From: Strongylocentrotus droebachiensis
Taxonomy: Eukaryota; Echinodermata; Echinoidea; Camarodonta; Strongylocentrotidae
DNA: 64,000 nucleotides
Direction: 5' to 3'
Assembly: GCA_035222895.1 (NCBI GenBank)
Contig: JAVYIG010002372.1
Span: 186,001 to 250,000, forward strand
The translations under genes and the position numbers were made by a program. The notes beneath the pieces were generated by a model. It saw nothing but the letters and a program-made list of their open reading frames with translations. It was not told the origin of the DNA and did no database searches. Every line of letters begins with the position of its first letter. The stretch's first letter is position 1. Of the stretch, positions 45,784 to 57,742 are shown piece after piece.

Positions 45784-46120
45784 TATTGATCCCCATTTTT
45801 AAGAAATGAATTACAATTGCAAAGTTAAATAGACCATGCACATAAGGGTGGATCAATTAAACACATTACCATAAAAACCAACACCTCAATCAATTCTACG
45901 GTTACATATGATGGCCACTGCCGAGGTTCATTTAAAATGGAAGCCACTCATTTTTTAGAACGGCCTCTCCTTGACCCCTGGATAGATCGTCTGCCGAGTG
46001 GGAAGAGGGTGTTAACCCACACGCATTTACACAGTGTTAACACACTTAAGGCTCCCAGCAGACGATCATGCTGTCACATGCTTTTAGTGTGAACATTGTC
46101 AGGGTATAATGTATATTTGC
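45784..46120. other. Unannotated intronic sequence
   Basis: Includes ACGCATTTACACAGTGTTAACAC near 46021, a small inverted motif. No exon recognised. Confidence 0.35.
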
Positions 46121-46123
46121 ACT

Positions 46124-46640
46124 AGAGAGAGAAGGGGAAGAGAAGGGGAAGGGAAGGGAAGGGGAAGGGGAAGGGAAGGGGAAGGGAAGGGGAAGGGAAG
46201 GGGAAGGGAAGGGGAAGGGAAGGGGAAGGGAAGGGGAAGGGAAGGGGAAGGGAAGGGGAAGGGAAGGGGAAGGGAAGGGGAAGGGAAGGGGAAGGGAAGG
46301 GGAAGGGAAGTGGAGAGAAAGGGAGATGGGAGATGGGAGAGAGGGGGAAGGGAGAGGGAGAGAGGGGGAAGGGAGTGGGAGAGAGGGGGAAGGGAGGGGG
46401 AAGGGAGTGGGAGAGAGGGGAGTGAGAGGGAGAGAGAGAGGGGAGAGAGAGAGGGGAGGGAGAGGGAGAGGGAGAGAGGGGAGGAAGAGGGAGTGGGAGA
46501 GAGGGGAGTGAGAGGGAGAGAGGGAGAGAGGGGGAGTGAGAGGGGGAGTGAGAGGGAGAGAGGGGGAGGGAGATGAGGGGAGGGAGATGAGGAGAGGGAT
46601 AGGGAGAAGGAAGAGGAGAGAGTGGGAGAGAGGGAGAGAT
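46124..46640 (+). repeat. GGGAAGGGGAAG purine satellite grading into (GAGAGG)n
   Basis: Near-perfect 11-bp GGGAAGGGGAA repeats from 46140 to 46310, then GGGAGA/GAGTGGGAGA variants to 46640. G and A only on the plus strand over almost the whole length. Open frames on both strands are repeat translations. Confidence 0.95.
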
Positions 46641-47042
46641 CAAAAGAGGTAAGGGGACACATTGCTATCTTTGCAATTATTAGTGATGGTGGTGCGGGAA
46701 AGGGGGGGGGTTGTAGTAATCAGACACACAATAACTTTGCAATAAGGATTATTTCAAAGAAACTCATTAATAGGATGAACCCTAAATGACTTCTGGGTGT
46801 CTCTTCAAAATGCACTCAGTCTCAGGTTGAACATGTCTGTTTTGCAATGAGAAGGGGAGGGGGTGTCCCATCAGTAATCAGATACACAATGACTATGAGA
46901 TGAAGAAGCTTACTTTTGATTTATAATGGCAGGGACAAACCAAACTGCTCTCGTTACCCTGAGGGGCATCCATGCAATTTCATTTGACTCCTCCCCTGTG
47001 GACCATGAGCATGCCTCAATCTCCATGAATCCTGTCATTAAT
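46641..47042. other. Unannotated intronic sequence
   Basis: Two similar stretches near 46720 and 46880 (ATCAGACACACAATAACTTT and ATCAGATACACAATGACTAT) suggest an old duplication with a period of about 165 bp. No exon recognised. Confidence 0.45.
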
Positions 47043-47058
47043 TTGACAGCTTTTCATC

Positions 47059-47450
47059 TTAAAGGAATCGTTTAACAATGTTAAATCTGAGATGCACGGC
47101 CCTACATGTTATCAGTGTCTGTGATGTGGTGTAATATTGAAGCCCTACAAAAAATTGCGCTTCAAAATTATCATGAAGTGCCCCAAAACAGTAAAAATCT
47201 TTGAGTGACCAGTTTTACCATACTCGTTTTCCCCAATAGACTGGAGTGTTATGAAAACTGTTATAGGAAAACACAAAATTTGATTTCGATTTCCAATCAT
47301 AAATATCTTGATAATCAGACAGGCGATCAGCTTGTAAAAGTCATGGGGTTCCTGACTGACCTAAAGGTTTATAATTATCATTGCAGCATGAGCTAAATCC
47401 AGGATGTTGTTTCAGAATCTGAGACAAATTAAGTTACCCAATCCCTTTAA
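47059..47450 (+). mobile_element. MITE family B, copy 1, full length, flanked by exact 20-bp direct repeats
   Basis: Left TTAAAGGAATCGTTTAACAA and right AAGTTACCCAATCCCTTTAA are imperfect inverted ends; length 392 bp. The sequence TTGACAGCTTTTCATCTTAA occurs at 47043-47062 and again at 47452-47471, bracketing the element. This copy defines the family. Confidence 0.9.
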
Positions 47451-47471
47451 GTTGACAGCTTTTCATCTTAA

Positions 47472-49190
47472 CGCTGCCTCACATTGTCTCATAGGTACTT
47501 TTTTTCATCATTTTAATTCCAAGGCATGGTTTCATAATGTGCTCAGGATGGGGATCTGTTTCAAATTAATGTCTGAATGCTTGGCGCTTACTTACATAGA
47601 TGTCTTACATCATCAAATTCAAATTTGACAAAGCATAAGGTGGCATTATCGTCAAGGTAAAGATAAGATCAATTTTCAATTTTTCTTTTATTGTCCTTTG
47701 ACTTGTTATGAATCTCCAATTAATCAAAAAATAATTTTTTGCAATTTTCTAGCAAAATGTGGAATAAAGTGTTAAAAGTGAAATTTGACCTTTTTAAATA
47801 AATGTAACTTTCTAAACATCAAATAAACACACAAATAATTAATCAAATTCAAAAAATTGTATTGATTTCATTTAGGCACTTTGATTACATTTAGAAATTA
47901 AAAGAAGTACTAAAAGGATGTTTTTGTAATATTTATCAAATCTACATCTCTCTGTCCTTCGCTTCTCATGACAATTTCTGTGTATTTTCTCAGTAGGTTA
48001 AGCAAGGATGGACACACAAAGTAGTTGTAACATCAGGCAAGGAGGCAAAGATGAAAAGTCTCATTTTCTTGGTATTTTCGATCAACCACGTAAGAATGTC
48101 GAACTAGAAGCCCATTTTGCTCATCATCCCATAGGAAATCAATACAATCATGGTCCGAGAATAATCAAATGAGAACATCTCATTATTAACTTACTGTCAT
48201 ATCCAGGCAAGAGCGATAAAATGTGGAGAAAACTGCTAGCAATATTGATCTAATTATTCAATAAATCCAAGCCGTGGGACACATAATTATTCATGTTGTT
48301 ACAAATTATTGAAGAGCAAACATTTTTGAAATATCAAGCATGACAGTTTAGTTGAAAGCATGTAGAACTGCATCAAACAATGACTTCAAATTGTATTGGG
48401 GTCGTTAAAAGGCATTTGACATGGCTCTTCCTTAAATTTAAGTTTCAAGAAAAAGTTGGAAATTGCTTGACAAACTGTAGTGGCTCAAACGGACAAGTTC
48501 ACAATGCGAAACGCAAATTGTCGGCTATGTCAGTGCATCTAAAATATAACAACCTCACTTTATAACCTGAACAAGTTTAATATTATTGAGCATTATTGAG
48601 CATGATTGACCAAGATTTATTTTTTTAGCAACTTTTCACCCTATTACTATGGTTCTGCAACTATGATAGGCAATATTGATTTTCATAATCTTCCCATATT
48701 TGCATTCTAGTTAACATCTTTGTTGACGCTATCTAATGTTGCACACAAGATGTCTGCAAATGTACCGCCCGCCCTTTATGGTATGCCTATCTATACACAT
48801 TGCTCTCAAATCAATTTTGAATCCCTCCTGGCACTGCTCATGGTACATGAGTTTGTTTGATGTAATATCATGATCTCTCCAAGAAATCCACTTGATATTT
48901 TCGGAGGGGGGGGGGGGGGGGGGGGGGGCGGCAGTTTGTGATTTTTTCTTCCATGACATGTTTGGCAATCTCCGGCAGTGATGGATATGAACTGTAGGTG
49001 ACTCAGGATACCCAAAGGCACCATGTTAAGAAATAGAATTATTGATATTCTGGGAATAAAGGATTGTTGAAAAGTGCATGTTGTACTTGGGTTTTCATGG
49101 TATAGCAACATATCACACCTTCCTTTCTTAGTTCTATCTGAACTGTTTTTGTTGTTGGTGACGATAGTAGTCAGCACGTTTGTATCCTTT
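47472..49190. other. Unannotated intronic sequence with G23 run
   Basis: Uninterrupted run of 23 G at 48906-48928. Otherwise AT-rich. No exon recognised on either strand. Confidence 0.4.
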
Positions 49191-49192
49191 GT

Positions 49193-49385
49193 ATCTCTCT
49201 CTCTCTCTCTCTCTCTCTCTCAGACTAACTCAATCTCTTCCTGTGTGTGTGTGTGTGTGTGTGTCTCTCTCTCTTTCTAACTCTCCCTCTCTCTCTTTCT
49301 CTCTTTCTAACTCTCTCCCTGATTATCTCTCCCTCTCTCTATCCTATCTCTCCTCTCTATCGAACACTATCTCTTCCTCTACTGT
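49193..49385 (+). repeat. (CT)n and (GT)n microsatellite
   Basis: (TC)n at 49193-49220, (TG)n at 49243-49264, then CTCTCT-rich sequence with CTAACTCTC variants. Confidence 0.9.
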
Positions 49386-49476
49386 AGTCCATTTCCATAG
49401 CTCTCTCGATATCATCATAATGAGCTGCAATGGAGCTAACCCAAGCGGGTGATTAGATTTGGACCGTATTGTCCCG

Positions 49477-49540
49477 CGAGAACCAGACGGACGTTAACCC
49501 TGCGTATAAGTACACGCCTTAACATCCTGCTGGCTCTCAG
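49477..49540 (+). repeat. Short hairpin family copy
   Basis: GAGAACCAGACGGACGTTAAC...CCTTAACATCCTGCTGGCTC. The arms are moderately diverged. Confidence 0.7.
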
Positions 49541-49768
49541 TAGAAGTTATGTTCCACGGTCTAGATTCCATCATCCACCTAGGCTCACTGCCTTGGCTCA
49601 CTGCCTGCATGCTCACTCATAAGATTCTAGTTCAAGGTCCCAGAGCGAAAGAGCTTCCGGAAGACAGTGCATCTCACACACCCCATTCACACGACCAAGA
49701 TTCACTGTATAGCTATGCATCAACCATAGCTTTAGAAAATGATCAATTTTTACTAGTCTGAACAATGT

Positions 49769-50022
49769 TTAAAGGAATCGTTTAACAACGTTAAATCAGA
49801 GATACACGGCCCTATGTGTTTATCAGTGTCTGTGATATGGTGTAATATTGAAGCACTAAAAAAATTGTGATTCAAAATGATCAAGAAGCGCCTCAAAAAA
49901 GTAAAAATTGTTTGAGTGACTGGTTTTTCCATACTCGTTTTCCCAATAGACTGTAGTGTTATGAAAACCGTTAGGAAAACGCAAAATTTGATTTTGATTT
50001 CCAATCATGAATATCTTGATAA
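49769..50022 (+). mobile_element. MITE family B, copy 2, truncated at its right end
   Basis: Starts TTAAAGGAATCGTTTAACAA and follows copy 1 (47059-47450) closely up to GAATATCTTGATAATCAG. It then stops matching, so about 100 bp and the right terminus are missing. Confidence 0.85.
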
Positions 50023-50711
50023 TCAGTCGGTCAAAATGACCAACTGAGCATTGTATCATTCGAGGGAGGTATGACACCTACCTGGTCACAGAAACACTGT
50101 ATAACTTGTCGGGGCTTATCAGGAGTGTGCATGTATGATTGGACAGCTGTCGTCTAGACTAACTCTATCAAACATTTATCAACTGACCTTTTCGAAACTA
50201 GTTTCTTTACATGATGTTCCTTTATATGATACTCTTGTGTACGCCCTTTTCACAATACTATGTTTCTCCACATGACATTTCTTATAAATTATGTATAATT
50301 TGTTTGTAGTCTGGATGAGCTAAATGAGACTGCATCACGTTGATGATGGTATGGGTGGGGGTTACAAGCCATGCACCCCTGATCAAGCATGAATATCATT
50401 TCCTGTTTAAACTCGACCTACATCAATGATGATACACCATTACAATCACTGCACATGTGATGGTGAGTCTGTTCTTCCAAGAATTACGGTTAACAGCACA
50501 ATCTTGATGGGGTGTACATGGGGTGTACATGGGGTGTGGGTGTGGGTTACGGGAAGGGGGAGTTTGCAGGCACAAACCCCTGTTAGTCACTGTGTGTAAA
50601 ATGTCAGCGCTGTGAGACTAGGATGACAGGATAATGCCTATCTCTTTACTTTGACACAGCCAGAGACTGTCAAGAGTATTGACATCATAATGAAAAGACA
50701 AAACTATGAAT

Positions 50712-50719
50712 CTTAATAT
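50712..50719. repeat. Left target-site duplication of the CCCGGGGG element
   Basis: CTTAATAT, identical to 52019-52026. Confidence 0.85.
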
Positions 50720-52018
50720 CCCGGGGGGGGTACTCACGTATATTGGGTATACGGGGATGTGCCGCTCGGAAGGGTGACTTTTTCAGGAAAGATCCTTAGA
50801 CATGGGTCCCCTTTTCATTAAAAAAATCCTTAGACATGGGTCCCTTTTTCATTTATTCCTTTCCCCTCTTTTCTCCCTCATTTTCTCCTGGATTTTGGGA
50901 TTTGCTCCTACATTGAAAATGCCTAAATCTCTCCCATCTCTAAATAAATGGACCCTTCGGTGATTGCATTTCCAGTGTACGAGGTGTACGCACTGACCTC
51001 TAAGTCAGTGGGTGTACGTACGTAGCTCGTAAACTCAACTAGATCCCGGGGTACCACATATATCAGGACCCCATGGGCTCTATACCGGGTACTCATATGG
51101 CATAATGCGCGCTAGGTATGGTATCCGCCCGTATAGGGGTCGTACCCCCGGAAACTTGTAGCGCTTCGCACGCTGAAAGATCGGCAGCTATATACCCTGC
51201 GTACCCTCTGCCCAGCAGCCGGGCAGCAGCGGGGCTCAAGCAGGGAGCTATATAGCCAATGCTTGAGAGCTCGTGTACGGGTACGTTAACAGGAAAAGTC
51301 CTTCAATTAAAACAGATGCTAGAGGTGCTAGCACAGTATTATTATGTTGCATGGTGTTTTCATCTTTATGTGTGTAAACTACTTGTAAACTACATGTAGT
51401 AGGTACAGTTTACTAATAAAGAACTTTATCGAGAAACTGCAAAATTATTGGCCATTGTATTATTACACACATAGGTGCATTACTATCCTGGCTGTGTATT
51501 AAAAGCTGTGCTATTGATTCTCAACATTTCAAACACCACTGTGTAAAACTCAACCAATTTCACTAAAAATCGATACTTTAGTGACAATCAATAAGATCTA
51601 AATAGCAGTAATATACATTTTTTAACTTTCCGATGTTAGAAAGAATAATTTAAAAAATCAAATTGTGAGTCCACTGTCGAACTTGCCGATCAGCCGCATC
51701 GGCATGATTGTGTGCATCTCTGTGTTATGAGTGTATTGACTATTCATGTATTTAAATGCTGCCTATTAATGCGTAGTGCAGTGCTAGAGGTCAATATGCA
51801 TTAGCGTTGACTCTCCATATGCTTTGCTGGAGTGTATTATTACAGCTTAAAAAATGTAATATTTGAAGTTTGAAATCCTTAGACATGGGTCCATTTTTGA
51901 CAAAAAATCCTTAGACATGGGTACCTATTTCAGCAAAAGGACCCTTGGATGTGGGTATGGGTTCGGAGGTCTCAGCCGCACACCCCCGTCCGACTATAAT
52001 CTGAGTACCCCCCCCGGG
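50720..52018. mobile_element. 1299-bp non-autonomous DNA element, CCCGGGGGGGGTACTCA ends, 8-bp target duplication
   Basis: Left end CCCGGGGGGGGTACTCA and right end TGAGTACCCCCCCCGGG are exact inverted complements. Both sides carry CTTAATAT (50712-50719 and 52019-52026). Subterminal ATCCTTAGACATGGGTCC repeats occur twice near the left end (50787, 50825) and twice near the right (51870, 51905), all in the same orientation. An 8-bp target and subterminal repeats point to the hAT superfamily, though P also makes 8-bp targets. No transposase is encoded. A GC-rich block at about 50990-51300 differs sharply from the AT-rich rest. Confidence 0.9.
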
Positions 52019-52026
52019 CTTAATAT
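52019..52026. repeat. Right target-site duplication of the CCCGGGGG element
   Basis: CTTAATAT, identical to 50712-50719. Confidence 0.85.
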
Positions 52027-53737
52027 AATATATGAATCATATTTTTTTCTTCAAAACCAATGAACAATCACTAATATTGCTTTACTACGCACACTTGACA
52101 AAGTCTGATTTTAATGAGGGGGGGGGGTTGGTATTATATTATAAAACTTAGATATATTTCACCATGACCTATCCATCTAAGTGCTCTCGTTGGGGTATGC
52201 TTGTTATAGGAAGGGGGTGGTGGAATAGGATGTTGCATATCATTAATAAAAAGAAATATATCTCAAATATATATCCTTGTTTTTGCATCTTAATCTCTAT
52301 CTGTCAGTGTTGTCATGCAGAAATTTATCTCAGTTCAAACTTTATGGGGTAAGCTTAGTTAGTATTGTCCGCGCTTGGGGGAGTCGAATCAAACTGAAAT
52401 ATATCAATATCATATACTGTAAATCACTGCACATGTGGTGATTCTTTTAACGTGCTCACATAAATGTTATCGCAGGATCTTTTTAATCACAGCGTACCAT
52501 GAAAGCAATCTTCATGGGATACACGTGGGTGGTGTTTGTGGTGTTTTGGGAGAGAGAGGTTGGAGAGAAAGAGGTTGGAAAGAGGGGGCGGCAGACTCAA
52601 TAACACACAGCATTAAATCAAAAACAACAAAAAGGTATCCTAATAACATGAAAACTATGTCATGTCAGTGATGACAGCAATCAATGACCACGAATCCATG
52701 CTCAGAAATTATAAATACTGTGGTTTATAGGACGCACTCTTGGTGTGGGTTGAGTGGGTGGGTGATTATAGGGCAGGTGGCGCGTAAAAGAAGACATCAC
52801 ATCACAGAAGGTATGTTCAACCCACATTTGGCAAAAACTACCATTTTGGAAATGTGTGAATCAGAAAAAAAGTACACACTTCGTCCCATGTTTCTTTAGT
52901 GGAAAAGTAAATAAAATATGAAATAATTTGACATATACAATTAGTCATTCTTTTCACTTCTTGTGGTAATATTGTTGTTGGACCACTCTTTTAATGTTGA
53001 CTGCATGGGGTCTATAGCTGACCAGGTCAAAACCCACCAATGCCAAAACGTATCGCATTTCACTGAAATTCCCTTATTATTACACAATTATGTTAAGTTC
53101 TATTTTCTAAAATAATGGACAATGTTAAAAGTGTGAACTTTTTTTTCTGACTCACACATTGCAAACTTCATCTTCACATGACTTTACAATAATGTGGACG
53201 GGTTTCTTTGATCTTTTCAAGGTCATGTACTAATCAAGCGTGTCCATTCCACCTGTATGTGCATGTAAAAGTGTCTTGCTATAGGCCTGTTCACACAGCC
53301 CAAAGACCATTTTGAAAAACCATCAGTTTTTTTTTTACTGTTGTTTATTCTACTGGAAACCCCATAAAACACATCAGTGATTGCTCATTCTGGTTTTTGG
53401 TGCATAGTGCGCATGGGCAACTTGTCGTTGCTCTGCAATATGTAATGGCACGGAAGCGAGGTGTGTCACGTGACCCAAAACCGGAATCATTTAAGTAATT
53501 ACACTGCAAAAAACTGTGAAATTTCTGCTGGCATTAAAACAAAAACACTCTAGAGGTGGGTTTTTAATTTTGGGATTTTTATCGTGTTTCATCCTGGTTA
53601 CCAGCAGTTGCCTAGAAACTTCCAACAAAACACCGGAAAGTACCGTAAGACAAATTGATGATATTTGCTGGCAATGAACATTCAGCTTTTGTCATCAGCA
53701 TGTAAAGGCACATCCTACCCCCACCCCTTCCTCAAAG
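52027..53737. other. Unannotated intronic sequence
   Basis: Short plus-strand frames at 52164-52899 have no motif. Nothing else recognised. Confidence 0.35.
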
Positions 53738-53975
53738 ATAAAGTTGAAGGCTGGTCATGAGATTTCATTGGAAAAGAAACTGTCTGGAAACAAATGGCAG
53801 AGGTTAATTATGTAGTACCGGTGGTACTGATGTAGACTATACTGAGGAGTTTCACACGTAGAATGATCAAAGTGATAAGAAATTGACTTTATCTTGTGGA
53901 AAATCAATGCACTGCAACAAAAACACGCATATGTGGCATGAGAGATTGGTCAACACTATTCAGCTCTTTCTCATA
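53738..53975 (+). mobile_element. Degraded MITE family C, copy 3
   Basis: AAGATAAAGTTGAAGGCTGG then TCATGAGATTTCATTGGAAA and AGTGATAAGAAATTGACTTT keep the order seen in 3255-3390. The ends are not recognisable. Confidence 0.55.
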
Positions 53976-54004
53976 TTTCAAACAAGTATATTATTTTAAA
54001 AATT

Positions 54005-54045
54005 CTGTCTGCAATAAATGTTGAATTGAATTGAATTGAATATGA
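54005..54045 (+). mobile_element. Retroelement tail with (TTGAA)n microsatellite
   Basis: GTCTGCAATAAATG is followed by four copies of TTGAA. A pentamer tail after AATAAA is typical of LINE or LINE-mobilised SINE 3' ends. The body is not recognisable. Confidence 0.5.
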
Positions 54046-54860
54046 GTGTATTTGCAGACTAATCCTTTTGAAGGGACATTTATACATTAATATTCTGTCA
54101 ATCTAACAAACAAGAATACGAAAAGCTTACAAGTTATTTTCTATCTTTACAAGAACACAAACTCTTTTATATCATACAAACAGCAACTGTTACTATAGTA
54201 CACAGACCATGCATGAGTAGACCAGTGATACGCACAACCAGCCAACCCCATATCCGTATGCCCACACACATGACATAGCTAGCTAGATGATCCTATTTAT
54301 TCATATGATTCAGTCATGTAATTGGAAGAGAGTTGTTATATGCACACAAACTTAACTTACCAATGGACTATGACTGATTGTGCCCATTAAATAATGAATC
54401 ACTAATGATGAACTTCACACTCGTTTGTTTTAAACCTTGATCAGTACAGATGTGTTTTCCCATTAAGAATCACCATCATCATACATCAGTTAACACACCC
54501 ACGTAACATTACGGGGTATTTTCTTTTATTAACCACTAGTTGATGTGATTTTCTGATGATTATCTATCACTACGACAGTTATCCTTTTGATTCTTCAAAT
54601 TAAACAAACTAAATTTCAGTAGATTCCTTTTACATCAAACTCAGTAAAATTTAATCAAGATAATTAATTGCTACATAAAACAGACTTGAAAGAATCTCAG
54701 AAACGCAAAATGATCTTGTATATTCTTTGTGCAAAACATATGTCAGAGTAATATAATGATAATGAATTAATCTGTAGAAATCTGTAAGTATGAAATAGAT
54801 TTTGTTTTCTGTATTGTTATGTCTATTTTGCGCTTTAAAAGTTGATCTTTAACATTATTA
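54046..54860. other. Unannotated intronic sequence
   Basis: AT-rich, nothing recognised. Confidence 0.35.
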
Positions 54861-54861
54861 T

Positions 54862-55156
54862 CATTACTAGTAGTAGTTGTAAAAGTAGTAGTAGTATAAG
54901 TAGTATAAGTAGTAGTAGAAGTAGTAGTAGAATCAGTAGTAGTAGAAGCAGTAGTAGTAGAAGTAGTAGTAAAAGCAGTAGTAGTAGAAGTAGTAGTAGC
55001 AGAAGAAGTAGTAGTAGAATTAGTAGTAGTTTTATTTTTAAAATTATTGTTATTATTATCATTGTCTTTATCATTATCATTTTTATTAACAAAATTATCA
55101 TCATCATTGTTATTATTATTATTATCATATGATATTATTAATCCCCCCCCCCCCCC
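54862..55156. repeat. (TAG)n, (TTA/ATC)n microsatellite and C14 run
   Basis: (AGT)n-type repeats to 55030, then ATT/ATC-rich repeats to 55140, ending in a run of 14 C (55143-55156). Poly-Ser and poly-Leu frames are artefacts. Confidence 0.95.
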
Positions 55157-55910
55157 TCCTCAAATGTTTAATTTGTGTCAATTTCTACAAATATTCTCAC
55201 GCAATCCCTGTAATCTACTTATAGAAGTTTAGTGTTTAAATTTTAAATGTTCATCACTCTCAAGTGCATTGCATTAAGATTAAGCAAAAGCATCTTATTT
55301 CTTTCTTTAAGATATACTCCAACCGTTGATATATTCTCCCTTTTGCCATCCCAAATTTAGTCGTAAACTCTTAGTCCAATATTTGCCCGCCTTCTTGGTC
55401 ACGTTCCTGATGAATTATAAATGCAAGGCAGGCCAGTCATTTTGTCTCTTTCCAGGCAAATGCTTATTTGCATGAAACACTTCCAATTGTAGCTTGCAGT
55501 ACCAGCTCACTGATTATACTTTCATGAAGCTCATTATTATTTCATTCATAATTCCATTTTCACGCGAGGTGCGATTGCAGATGCAATTACAGCACTGACA
55601 GTGACAATGCATCTCGCTGCGTAGCTGGAAACAGGTGTGGGGGATATCTACTGGGTCATTTTCGGGATATTTTTGACACAGCTACTGTTAACCTGCACAA
55701 GTTTCAATCTCCTGTCGGAATTTGCTTCAATTCGATATTCAAATATTGCATACCCTCTTACTTAAATTAATCATGTTTCAGATGTCATGATTGGAAACAG
55801 TTTTACTCTTTAGCTAAGAAAATGATGTATGCGTTCATTAAATTGTATCTGAAAATTTGGAGCATAACACATAAATTAGTATATATGGACTTGATAGAAG
55901 CAAAGTCTGA
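55157..55910. other. Unannotated intronic sequence
   Basis: No exon or repeat copy recognised. Confidence 0.35.
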
Positions 55911-55919
55911 ATCTATCTT

Positions 55920-56370
55920 ATGTTAAGATGATCTCCTATCAGCTATTTTTCAGATGATATTCACGTCTATAACGCATTAAGAAAATCATTGAAACTGTTC
56001 AAAAATCTTCATGCAATATACAATATAAATACCAGATTCTGTAATATTATGATAAGCTCCTTCAAGCTATTCTTCCTAGGATATATAAATTTATAATATA
56101 TGAAGAAAAGCCAGTTGAACTGGTCACGAGAATATCTGCAATTTGAAATTCAGACAATGTAATATATTGATGAGCTTCTTCAAGCTATTCTTCCTTTGAC
56201 ATTCAAACCTATAACATATATAATATATGAATATATGTTTTATTTTTCTCCGCAAATATATATAAATATATGAAGAAAAATCAGTCAAAGTGTGAACTAT
56301 TTCAAAAGTCTATGTGCAATGTAAATGCAAGGCTGTGCAATATCATGATGAGTTCCTTGAGCTATACATG
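55920..56370. repeat. Degenerate tandem region, 3-4 related segments
   Basis: TGATRAGCTYCTTCAAGCTATTC recurs (first 20 bases TGATRAGCTYCTTCAAGCTA) near 56050 and 56170, with weaker versions near 55927 and 56346. AATATATGAAGAAAA..CAGT lies between. Unequal periods of about 120-175 bp. Confidence 0.6.
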
Positions 56371-56492
56371 ACCCATGTACAACCCGTGCACGTATGAGCC
56401 TGAGTATATGGAGCGGATCACTCTTTATCCTTCATCTATCAGAAGGTAATATAGCATGGCGGAGAACACACTTCACTGCTTCCTACAAACTA

Positions 56493-56889
56493 GGCCTGTC
56501 TTCACTATCTTGAGATTGCCAAATATCCAGCTATTTGAACTATCCCGATCGCAAACTATCCAGCTAATTTGCGTCTTCATCAGACCGAATTAGCAATTAG
56601 AAGGATATTTGGTCAGGATTGTCATCCCAAGATATCTTTGGATAGTTTGCAAAATATCCAACTATTTGGCAAAATATCCAGCTATTTGTCCTGTGCGTCT
56701 CCACTAGACCGAAGATTCGCAATACGCGCTAACGCTGAGCAAATTATCTCGAGCTAATTTCTCAAGATCGAGTTTCAAGTTTTGAGGTCGAATCTTGAGA
56801 TAGTGAAGACGCGATTTGTTACTTCGGGATTATTTCCCAAATCAGGAATAGCGGGCTATTTGGCAATCTCGAGCTAATGAGGGCGCGCC
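56493..56889. mobile_element. MITE family E, copy 2
   Basis: Left GGCCTGTCTTCACTATCTTG and right CTCGAGCTAATGAGGGCGCG(CC) with TA on both sides. Inner arms AGATTGCCAAATA and TATTTGGCAATCT pair. Longer than copy 1 (397 bp) because of internal duplication of the ATATCCAGCTATTTG segment. Confidence 0.85.
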
Positions 56890-56929
56890 TACTATCACCT
56901 ACATCAATCACATTCATTTCCACATACTT

Positions 56930-57510
56930 CCCTCCCGCTTCCCCCCAAGTCTAAGGTCTTTTTTATCTTCAAGGTTTTAGCATAATGTTCATCGATTATC
57001 ACTGATCTTCAAACCTGATGTCTGTTTTCCCCCAGCATAAGCTTTCTGTATTTTAAAGATAGTATTATCACCATCACTGACTTACATTCGTTTCCACATA
57101 CTTCCCTTCCACTTGCCCCCAAGTCTAAGGTCTTCTTTATCTTCAAGGTTTTAGCATAATGTTCATCGATTATCACTGATCTTCAAACCTGCTGTCTGCA
57201 TGCCTTCCCTGAACGTATGATAATGTTTTCCCCCAGCATTGCCTTGTGTATGTTGAAGATAGTATTATCTCCATCACTGAATCACATCCATTTCCTCATA
57301 CTTCACACTGCTTTCCCCAGACACTGAGGTATATTTATATTCAAGACTTGAGTACTATGTTCATTGATTTACGGTGATCTTCCCTAACCCCCTCCACCCC
57401 TCTGCTGCCTCCTTCCCCCTCCCCGCCTTTCAACCTAACATAAGCTCTCTGCATATTAACGATAAACAGAATATAATAGCACCGACACTGAATCCCATTC
57501 ATCTCCACCC
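56930..57510. repeat. Tandem repeat, unit about 175-200 bp, about 3 copies
   Basis: CCCCAAGTCTAAGGTCTTYT begins at about 56943 and 57117, with a diverged third near 57314. TTCATCGATTATCACTGATC, CCCCCAGCAT and GATAGTATTATCWCCATCAC recur in order. Copies 1 and 2 are close; copy 3 is diverged. Confidence 0.8.
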
Positions 57511-57742
57511 ACAACCTCTCCTCTCCCCCAACCTATTCATTTCCAATCACGTTACTACTTTAACTGATTCCATTCCTTTCTCTTGCCCCTTTGCATTTCC
57601 GAGAATTCAGAATCACCTCCTCCGGGCCCTTATTCATCTTCTTAATGTCCAAGTCCCTTCACAAAGTTCTTTCGATATAGACTGTTCTGAATGCTATAGT
57701 AACAAAAAAGATGCACTATAATTATCTTACAATGATACACCT

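Noticed and set aside
54835..55132. Poly-Leu/Ile and poly-Ser frames
   Set aside because: Product of the TAG/ATT microsatellite; no membrane protein is implied.
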